Source: Phycisphaerales bacterium (GTDB lineage Bacteria; Planctomycetota; Phycisphaerae; Phycisphaerales; SM1A02). From it: 11,512 nt of DNA. Position 1 is the stretch's first letter; each line of letters starts with the position of its first letter. Positions 6,603 through 11,512 of this stretch are shown piece after piece. Under the pieces are notes generated by a model that saw only the letters and a list, made by a program, of their open reading frames with translations, did not search any database and was not told the origin of the DNA. The translations under genes were made by a program, and so were the position numbers. Location of the stretch: assembly GCA_020427625.1 (NCBI GenBank), contig JAGQOI010000376.1:1-11512 (forward strand), in the 5' to 3' direction.

Positions 6603-7583
6603 ATGCCCGAAGCCGTCATCGACATTCACGACGTTCACAAGACGTACCGGCGCCGCATCAAGGCCCTGCGAGGCGTGTCCGTGCGTGTCGAGCGCGGGCA
6701 GATCGTGGGTCTGCTCGGTCCGAACGGCGCCGGCAAGAGCACGCTCGTGAAGATCCTCATGACGGTCGTCCGTCCGAGCCGGGCCTCGGGCACGGTGCTC
6801 GGCCATGCGGTCGGGCACAAGCCGACGCTGCGACGGGTCGGCTATCTCCCCGAGCACCATCGGTTTCCGCCGTACCTGACGGGCGGGCAGGTCCTCGATT
6901 TCTATGCCGCGCTGGCGGGCGTCGACCGGTCGACCCGTCGTGTTCGGGCGGCCGAGCTGCTCGAGATCGTGGGCATGACGGAGTGGAAGGACACGTGCAT
7001 CAGCGAGTACTCGAAGGGCATGATGCAGCGGGTCGGGCTCGCGCAGTCGCTCGTGAACGATCCGGACCTCGTGCTGCTCGACGAGCCGACGGACGGCGTC
7101 GATCCGATCGGGCGTCGGGACATCCGCGACGTGCTGAACCGGATGCGCGAGGACGGCAAGACGGTCCTGCTCAACAGTCACCTGCTCAGCGAACTCGAAC
7201 TCGTGGGCTGCGATCACGTGCTCATCATGCACCAGGGTCAGATCCGCGTGGAAGGGTCGATCGATGAACTCACCCACGACTCGCGCCGCTACGAACTCGT
7301 GATCGTCGGCGACGTGCCGGACTGGGCGAACGCGCAGCCGGAGATCGACGTGCGACCGACCGCGATGAACGAGCCGGGCATGTCGATGCTCGTCGTGTCG
7401 GGCACGGAAGCGTCGTCGATCCAGCCGCTCATCGACCGGCTCCGGGCGGACGCCCGGACGATCGTCCGGGTGCAGGCGCGTCGCGACTCGCTGGAGGAGT
7501 TGTTCATGCGTTCGGTGATCAACCGGGAGACCGGGCAGGTGGACGCGCCGGGCGCCTACACGGGCAACGGAGGCGGCGCATGA
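6603..7583 (+). CDS. ABC-2 type exporter, ATP-binding subunit
   Basis: This 326-residue protein is the ATPase of an ABC exporter and drives the permease encoded next to it. It shows Walker A GPNGAGKST (39-47), signature YSKGMMQRV (136-144), Walker B LVLLDEP (156-162), D-loop GVDP (165-168) and switch His in NSH (191-193). The Q-loop position reads VGYLPEHH with Glu84 in place of Gln, which is seen in CcmA/NatA-like ATPases of ABC-2 exporters. After residue 220 a C-terminal accessory domain of about 100 residues ends in DSLEELFMR (295-303), a usual ending of this group, plus a Gly-rich tail. Its stop overlaps the permease start by four bases (ATGA), so the pair is translationally coupled. No SD is seen before the ATG at 6603. 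The substrate cannot be told; relatives have been linked to antibiotics, sodium, copper maturation and gliding. Confidence 0.93.
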   Translation: MPEAVIDIHDVHKTYRRRIKALRGVSVRVERGQIVGLLGPNGAGKSTLVKILMTVVRPSRASGTVLGHAVGHKPTLRRVGYLPEHHRFPPYLTGGQVLDFYAALAGVDRSTRRVRAAELLEIVGMTEWKDTCISEYSKGMMQRVGLAQSLVNDPDLVLLDEPTDGVDPIGRRDIRDVLNRMREDGKTVLLNSHLLSELELVGCDHVLIMHQGQIRVEGSIDELTHDSRRYELVIVGDVPDWANAQPEIDVRPTAMNEPGMSMLVVSGTEASSIQPLIDRLRADARTIVRVQARRDSLEELFMRSVINRETGQVDAPGAYTGNGGGA

Positions 7584-8689
7584 GGGTGTTCGGCGCCATG
7601 CTCGTGGATGCCTACCGCGAGCTCAACTCGAAGAAGCTGTTCTGGGTGATCCTCGCGATCAGCGGCGTCGTGGTGCTCGGCTACGGGTCGATCGGATTCG
7701 ATGCCGCGGGCGTCTCGATCGGCTTCGGCATCTGGCACGTCGAGAGCGAGTTCCTGTATGACGGCAGCGTGCTGTCGACGATCTTCTACCGCAGCATCTT
7801 CGCGTCGTTCATCGTCGCGATCTGGCTCACGTGGATCGCGACGATCCTGGCGCTGATCTCGACGACGACGGTGTTCCCCGACTTCATCGCGGGCGGCGCC
7901 ATCGATCTCGTCCTCGCCAAGCCCATCGGACGATTGCGGCTGTTCGTCTACAAGTACCTCGTGAGCCTTCTGTTCGTCGTGCTCCAGGTGACGTTGTTCT
8001 GCATCGGCATCTTCCTGTGCATGGGCCTGCGGGTCGGGGACTGGGATCCGCTCGTCTTCGCGGCCATCCCGCTCGTCATCGTGTTCTTCAGCTACCTCTT
8101 CAGCGTGAGCGTCCTCGTCGGCGTGTGGACGCGGTCGGCGATCACCGCCCTGCTCCTGACCATCCTCTTCTGGTTCGGCCTCTACAGCATGAACCAGACC
8201 GAGGCCATCCTGCTCACCGTCAAGACCCAGTTCCAACTCGAGACCGAGCACGCGGCCGAGCGCCTCGCCGCCCTCGAGGCGAATGCCGGCGATGAACCCG
8301 ACGAGACCACGACGTCGCGCATCGCCGAGCTGCGCACGGAGCAGCAGGAGGCCGAGGACCTCGTCGCCAGACTCGACACCTGGTACCGGCTGACCGCCGG
8401 CATCAAGGCCGTGCTGCCGAAGACCGGCGAGACCATCGGGCTGCTCGATCGCTGGCTCTCCCGCGACAGCGACATCAACATCATGGACATCTTCACCGGC
8501 AACGTGCAGGCCGACGGCAACGGGCAGTTCTCGCTCGGCGGGCGACCGGACCGCGATCGCGAAGCCCAGCGCCGCGTGCAGGCCGTCTACGCCGGCCGCA
8601 GCGAGACCTACGTCATCGGCACGTCGCTCGCCTTCGAGTTCGTCATGCTCGGACTCGCGGCCTGGATCTTCTGCCGCCGCGACTACTGA
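7580..8689 (+). CDS. ABC-2 type exporter, permease subunit with coiled-coil insertion
   Basis: This 369-residue membrane protein is the partner of the ATPase upstream. Likely helices lie at about 20-37, 76-96, 126-148, 158-181, 184-203 and 345-364, giving six. The segment VFPDFIAGGAIDLVLAKPIG (98-117) is typical of ABC-2 permeases (regions DFxxGxxxxxLxKPIxR). Between helices five and six is a hydrophilic domain of about 140 residues: residues about 216-268 are rich in Glu, Ala, Leu and Arg and look like a coiled coil, followed by a part with Trp, Gly and Asp. By simple topology reasoning (even helix number, N-terminus inside) this domain would be extracytoplasmic. It ends with the short basic tail CRRDY. 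The ATG at 7580 overlaps the ATPase stop. The gene ends 30 bp before the convergent proC. Confidence 0.9.
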   Translation: MRVFGAMLVDAYRELNSKKLFWVILAISGVVVLGYGSIGFDAAGVSIGFGIWHVESEFLYDGSVLSTIFYRSIFASFIVAIWLTWIATILALISTTTVFPDFIAGGAIDLVLAKPIGRLRLFVYKYLVSLLFVVLQVTLFCIGIFLCMGLRVGDWDPLVFAAIPLVIVFFSYLFSVSVLVGVWTRSAITALLLTILFWFGLYSMNQTEAILLTVKTQFQLETEHAAERLAALEANAGDEPDETTTSRIAELRTEQQEAEDLVARLDTWYRLTAGIKAVLPKTGETIGLLDRWLSRDSDINIMDIFTGNVQADGNGQFSLGGRPDRDREAQRRVQAVYAGRSETYVIGTSLAFEFVMLGLAAWIFCRRDY

Positions 8690-8697
8690 ACACCGAG

Positions 8698-8714
8698 CCG
8701 GGCGGGACGCCCGG
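8698..8714. terminator. GC-rich hairpin between the ABC permease and proC
   Basis: CCGGGCG (8698-8704), loop GGA, CGCCCGG (8708-8714) form a perfect 7 bp stem in the 30 bp between two converging genes, where a shared terminator is expected. Neither strand has a following T-tract, so termination may need Rho or rest on the stem alone. Confidence 0.45.
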
Positions 8715-8719
8715 GGGCA

Positions 8720-9520
8720 TCAGGCGCGATCGAGCGCGGCTCCGCGATCCCGCGCCGCCCGGACGCCCTTCATCACGATCTGCGGCAGTTCGCCGTCGAG
8801 CATCGTCTCGATCGCCGCCTCCGTCGTGCCGCCGCGGCTCGTCACCGCCTGGCGCAGGATCGACGGGTCGCCGTCGGACTCGACGAGCAGGCGCCCGGCG
8901 CCGAGGATCGTCTGCTGCACGAGCAGCCGCGCGACGGCCGGGTCGAGCCCGAGTTCCTCGCCCGCCTGCGTCATCGCCTCCGCGAGCAGGAAGACGTAGG
9001 CCGGGCCGGATCCGCTCACCGCGGTCACCGCGTGCATCATGGACTCGTCGACGACGACCGTGCGTCCGATCGCGCCGAGGATCGATGCCGCGAACGCTTC
9101 GTCGCCCGGCGACGCGCCCGCGCCGAGCGCGATCGCCGACATGCCGGCGCCGACCTGGCACGGCGTGTTCGGCATCACGCGGACGACCCGCGCCTCGTCC
9201 CCCAACGCGCGCCGGATCGAGAGGCTCGACAGCCCGGCCATGATCGAGATGACGACCCGCGACGACGGAAGCGGGCGGAGCGCGGCGGCGACATCGGCAA
9301 AGTACTGCGGCTTCACCGCGAGGATGCACTGCGTCGCGCCGACGACCTCGGCGGGATCCGCCGACACGCGACAGCCGAGGGCCGCGGCTTCGTCCCGTCG
9401 TCGCCCATCGACATCGACGGCGATCACCTCGTCCGGCGTGAGCAGTCCCGCCTCGATGGCGCCGCGGAGGATCGCCTGTCCCATGTTGCCGACGCCGATC
9501 ATGCCGAGGCGCGCTTCCAT
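8720..9520 (-). CDS. proC: Pyrroline-5-carboxylate reductase
   Basis: This 266-residue enzyme reduces pyrroline-5-carboxylate to L-proline with NAD(P)H, the last step of proline synthesis, in the cytosol. Visible are the Rossmann start GMIGVGNMG (6-14), LAVKPQ (67-72), MPNTP (116-120), the catalytic region AVSGSGPAY (167-175) and the family signature near TSRGGTTEAAI (227-237), where Arg229 stands in the place usually taken by Pro. Length is normal for ProC (about 260-275). The frame stays open far upstream, but the ATG at 9520 is clearly the start: GGGAGGA sits 6-7 bases upstream and the Rossmann fold begins a few residues later. This is the strongest SD in the window. It is transcribed alone, divergent from accA, with a promoter candidate at 9562-9589. 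Confidence 0.96.
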   Translation of the reverse strand: MEARLGMIGVGNMGQAILRGAIEAGLLTPDEVIAVDVDGRRRDEAAALGCRVSADPAEVVGATQCILAVKPQYFADVAAALRPLPSSRVVISIMAGLSSLSIRRALGDEARVVRVMPNTPCQVGAGMSAIALGAGASPGDEAFAASILGAIGRTVVVDESMMHAVTAVSGSGPAYVFLLAEAMTQAGEELGLDPAVARLLVQQTILGAGRLLVESDGDPSILRQAVTSRGGTTEAAIETMLDGELPQIVMKGVRAARDRGAALDRA

Positions 9521-9561
9521 CCGAATTCCTCCCGTGTTCCCGCCGGGCCGGGACGCTTCGG

Positions 9562-9589
9562 AGGGTACTGCGACGGGCCCGGGCGTCAA
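9562..9589 (-). promoter_or_regulatory. Candidate promoter of proC
   Basis: On the minus strand TTGACG (9589-9584, 5 of 6 to the -35 consensus) is followed after 16 bases by TACCCT (9567-9562, 3 of 6 but with the important second A and last T). Transcription from near 9555 would give a leader of about 35 bases that includes the strong SD of proC. Confidence 0.4.
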
Positions 9590-9616
9590 ACGCTGTCCCT
9601 CCGCGGCGGTCTGGGG

Positions 9617-9622
9617 TAGACT
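9617..9622 (+). promoter_or_regulatory. Possible -10 box of accA
   Basis: TAGACT (4 of 6 to consensus), preceded by TGGGG, lies 48 bases upstream of the accA ATG. No convincing -35 is found 16-18 bases further up. It is the only A/T-leaning -10-like word in the 150 bp between proC and accA on this strand. Confidence 0.25.
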
Positions 9623-9670
9623 TTCGGGCGATCGGCGCTCCTCCGCCGACCTCCCGCATCGACGCACCCC

Positions 9671-10669
9671 ATGGCCAAGACCAGCGAATACACGGGTTCG
9701 TACACGCTTCCCTTCGAGCAGCCGGTGACGGAACTCGAGCGGCAGATCGACGCGCTCCAACAGCGCGGGGACGCCGACCGGTATGCCGATGAGCTGGCCG
9801 GTCTGCGGGCGTCGCGCAACGGGCTGCTCGCGAAGATCTACGCCGAGCTCGATGCGTGGGACGTCGTGCGGGTCGCGCGTCATCCCGCCCGCCCGCAGAC
9901 GGCGGATTACATCCGGCTCGTCTGTCGCGACTTCTGCGAGTTGCACGGCGACCGGCGCTTCGGCGACGATCCGGCGATCATCACCGGCTTCGCGCGCATC
10001 GGCCGCACCTTCAAGGTGCTCGTGGTCGGGCATCAGAAGGGACGCACGACGCAGGAGAAGATCGCCTGTCACTTCGGCTGCGCACATCCCGAGGGGTACC
10101 GCAAGGCGCTGCTCAAGATGAAGCTCGCCGAGAAGTTCGGGCTGCCGATCGTGACCTTCATCGACACGCCGGGCGCGTATCCGGGCATCAAGGCCGAGGA
10201 GCGCGGGCAGGCCGAGGCGATCGCGACGAACCTCTTCGAGATGAGCCGCCTCCGGACGCCGGTCATCTCGATCGTGATCGGCGAGGGCGGGTCCGGCGGC
10301 GCGCTCGGCATCGGCGTCGGCGATCGGGTCGCGATGCTCCAGTACTCGTGGTACTCCGTGATCAGTCCGGAAGGATGCGCGGCGATCCTGTGGAAGAACG
10401 CGAACGAACAGACGAACACCGCCGCGGCCAGGGCGCTCGCGCTCACGGCCGACGCCAACCTGCGCAACGGATTGATCGATCACGTCATCGAGGAGCCGCT
10501 CGGCGGCGCGCATCGTGATCCCGCGATGATGGCCCAGCGGGTCGAGGACTGGATCGTCGAGACCGTGCGCGATCTGAAGCGGTTCAAGCCGGCGACGCTC
10601 GTCCAGCGACGCTTCGAGAAGTACCGATCCATGGGCGCTACCGCGACCGCCGCCGGCGAGGCTCCCTGA
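9671..10669 (+). CDS. accA: Acetyl-CoA carboxylase carboxyltransferase subunit alpha
   Basis: This 332-residue protein is the alpha half of the carboxyltransferase that, with AccD, moves CO2 from carboxybiotin on AccB to acetyl-CoA, making malonyl-CoA for fatty-acid synthesis in the cytosol. The N-terminal helical part (ELERQIDALQ, 21-30) is typical. The crotonase-like core shows LHGDRRFGDD (91-100), GHQKGR (120-125), FIDTPGAYPG (163-172), EGGSGGALGI (205-214) and SVISPEGCA (229-237), all close to E. coli AccA. Length is slightly above the E. coli protein (319). The start at 9671 gives the usual N-terminus (FEQPVTELE soon after), although no SD is visible. accD, accB and accC are not in this window, so the subunits are scattered in this genome. 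The C-terminal tail (ATATAAGEAP) is low complexity. Confidence 0.96.
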   Translation: MAKTSEYTGSYTLPFEQPVTELERQIDALQQRGDADRYADELAGLRASRNGLLAKIYAELDAWDVVRVARHPARPQTADYIRLVCRDFCELHGDRRFGDDPAIITGFARIGRTFKVLVVGHQKGRTTQEKIACHFGCAHPEGYRKALLKMKLAEKFGLPIVTFIDTPGAYPGIKAEERGQAEAIATNLFEMSRLRTPVISIVIGEGGSGGALGIGVGDRVAMLQYSWYSVISPEGCAAILWKNANEQTNTAAARALALTADANLRNGLIDHVIEEPLGGAHRDPAMMAQRVEDWIVETVRDLKRFKPATLVQRRFEKYRSMGATATAAGEAP

Positions 10670-10688
10670 CGGCCGCGCCCGGCTGCGG

Positions 10689-10717
10689 TTGACCGATTCA
10701 CGCCCCCCACCTACCAT
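10689..10717 (+). promoter_or_regulatory. Sigma-70-like promoter of the lysine-rich protein gene
   Basis: TTGACC (10689-10694, 5 of 6) and TACCAT (10712-10717, 4 of 6) are separated by exactly 17 bases, the best complete promoter seen in the window. It begins 20 bases after the accA stop. Transcription from about 10724 would give a leader of about 112 bases before the ATG at 10836. Confidence 0.55.
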
Positions 10718-10748
10718 CCGTCGCTCTTCCTCACCCGTACCGCTTCCT

Positions 10749-10793
10749 GACCGATCGGGTGCGCAGGCTCTGCCTGCCCCGTTTTGGCCGGTC
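10749..10793 (+). terminator. Terminator- or attenuator-like hairpin in the leader of the lysine-rich gene
   Basis: GCAGGC (10763-10768), loop TCT, GCCTGC (10772-10777) form a perfect 6 bp stem followed by CCCGTTTT. An outer pair GACCG (10749-10753) with CGGTC (10789-10793) could close a larger fold. Lying between the promoter at 10689-10717 and the start at 10836, it may end read-through from accA, attenuate the downstream gene, or do both. Confidence 0.35.
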
Positions 10794-10835
10794 TGATCGA
10801 CCATCCTGCACGTACGCTCACGGAACCTGAAGGCG

Positions 10836-11512
10836 ATGGCCAAGACTCAACGGAAGTCCTCCACTTCGAAGAAGAAGGCCGCCGGATCGAAGAAAAAGGC
10901 CGGCACTTCAAAGAAGACGTCGGCGTCGACGGCGCCTCGAAAGAAGACCGCCGCCGCGGCGTCGAAGAAGGCATCCTCTGCCGCACGATCGGCCAGGAAG
11001 GCCTCGGTATCGAAGAAGAAGACCGGGACTTCTCGCAAGGTGGCGAAGAAGAAGACGCAGTCGCGAAAGACGGCGGCGGCAAGCACAGGCCGCTCGAAGA
11101 AGACGAAGAAGAAGACCGCGACCGCGGCTGCCGCCCGGGGTCGGGCCGGCACGAAGAAGAAGACGTCCGCCGCCGGAACCGGCACCGCGAAGACCGTCTC
11201 GAAGAAGAAGACCACCGCCAAGAAGACCGCGACCGCGAAGAAGACCGCCGCCGCCAGGAAGAAGACCGCCGCGAAGAAGAAGACGGCGAAGAAGGCCGCC
11301 GCGAAGAAGACCACTGCGAAGAAGGTCGCCGCGAAGAAGGTCATCGCCCCGAAGACGACGAAGAAGAAGGCGGGCGGCACGGGGCGCAAGCAGGCCGCGT
11401 CGACCGGAACGGAGAACGGACGCGTCGCGAAGTCGCGGCGCAAGCGAGGCACGACGACGTCACGAAGCCGACTCGCCGGGCGTACGGTCGCGGCCGTCGC
11501 GGCGACCGTCGC
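10836..11512 (+). CDS. Lys/Ala/Thr-rich histone H1-like nucleoid protein, C-terminus cut by window edge
   Basis: An open frame of 225 codons runs from the ATG at 10836 to the window end without a stop, so the protein is partial. I count 59 Lys in 225 residues, one acidic residue (Glu193), no aromatic residue and no Cys. KK and KKK clusters alternate with Ala, Thr and Ser, and from about residue 122 to 169 settle into KKxAA/KKTxA repeats. This is the composition of eukaryotic H1 tails and bacterial H1-like proteins (chlamydial Hc2, Bordetella BpH1), which bind and compact DNA without base specificity. All Lys codons but one are AAG. Past residue 205 Lys gives way to Arg/Thr, then a more hydrophobic run starts (RTVAAVAATV), so a folded domain or membrane helix could follow. 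A K-rich extension on another protein is the main alternative. GAAGG lies just upstream of the start. The 201-residue Phe-rich frame on the other strand is its mirror image. Confidence 0.8.
   Translation, partial: MAKTQRKSSTSKKKAAGSKKKAGTSKKTSASTAPRKKTAAAASKKASSAARSARKASVSKKKTGTSRKVAKKKTQSRKTAAASTGRSKKTKKKTATAAAARGRAGTKKKTSAAGTGTAKTVSKKKTTAKKTATAKKTAAARKKTAAKKKTAKKAAAKKTTAKKVAAKKVIAPKTTKKKAGGTGRKQAASTGTENGRVAKSRRKRGTTTSRSRLAGRTVAAVAATV
11201..11349 (+). repeat. Degenerate 15-base coding repeats (KKxAA units)
   Basis: This part of the lysine-rich gene is made of units of the form AAGAAG followed by three variable, mostly Ala or Thr, codons (for example AAGAAGACCGCCGCC and AAGAAGGTCGCCGCG). 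The top strand is strongly purine-rich at the Lys codons. Such tracts change length easily by slippage or recombination, so unit number may differ between strains. Confidence 0.6.

Noticed and set aside
6432..7277. 281-codon minus-strand frame opposite the ABC ATPase
   Set aside because: It is antisense to a complete set of ABC motifs and overlaps the ubiD start; the product shows no domain.
9521..10843. Upstream extension of the proC frame to 10843, which would give a 707-residue fusion
   Set aside because: The extension is antisense to accA, and a strong SD plus the start of the Rossmann fold fix the proC start at 9520.
11201..11349. CRISPR-like or tandem repeat array
   Set aside because: The short regular units are in-frame codons for KKxAA, with a period of 15 bases and no spacers.
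10847..11452. 201-codon Phe-rich minus-strand frame
   Set aside because: The Phe runs are the mirror of AAG Lys repeats on the plus strand; a product with that many Phe and no defined helices or charge pattern is not credible as a membrane protein.

Overview
This is a high-GC (by eye close to 70%), gene-dense bacterial chromosome segment with no mobile element, tRNA, rRNA or CRISPR. The content is Gram-negative: a Tat translocase subunit, a lipoprotein lytic transglycosylase and an AccA acetyl-CoA carboxylase subunit. Shine-Dalgarno sequences are often weak or missing, and there is a small membrane protein with a CxxCGY...CxxCGE ribbon and a very lysine-rich histone-like protein. I infer a planctomycete, perhaps Phycisphaerae, but this rests on recall of typical gene styles and not on a marker gene.

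Layout, left to right. (1) Positions 1-1734, minus strand: a four-helix membrane protein of the DUF2868 type, open at the left window edge. (2) 1833-2150, minus: tatA. (3) 2341-3591, plus: mltA lipoprotein, divergent from tatA across 190 bp that hold a tatA promoter candidate and a perfect inverted repeat. (4) 3611-6499, minus: a tight three-gene unit read in the order UbiD-family decarboxylase, zinc-ribbon membrane protein, alkyltransferase-like DNA-repair protein, with exactly three bases between each stop and the next start. (5) 6603-8689, plus: an ABC-2 exporter, ATPase plus permease joined by an ATGA overlap. (6) 8720-9520, minus: proC. (7) 9671-10669, plus: accA. (8) 10836-11512, plus: a Lys/Ala/Thr-rich nucleoid-type protein, open at the right window edge, behind a good sigma-70-like promoter.

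The genes are mostly independent housekeeping or envelope functions: protein export (TatA), peptidoglycan turnover (MltA), an ABC exporter, proline synthesis (ProC), fatty-acid synthesis (AccA) and probable chromosome packing. Only the ubiD unit and the ABC pair look like true operons. They are driven by apparent promoters that face each other and overlap in the 103 bp between them.

I do not see a convincing new defence or mobile system. The points most worth a second look are the ubiD/zinc-ribbon/atl unit, the duplicated C-terminal module of the UbiD protein, the overlapping face-to-face promoters, and the almost acid-free lysine-rich protein. The coding regions at both window edges lack a stop codon inside the window and would be missed by any method needing complete ORFs.
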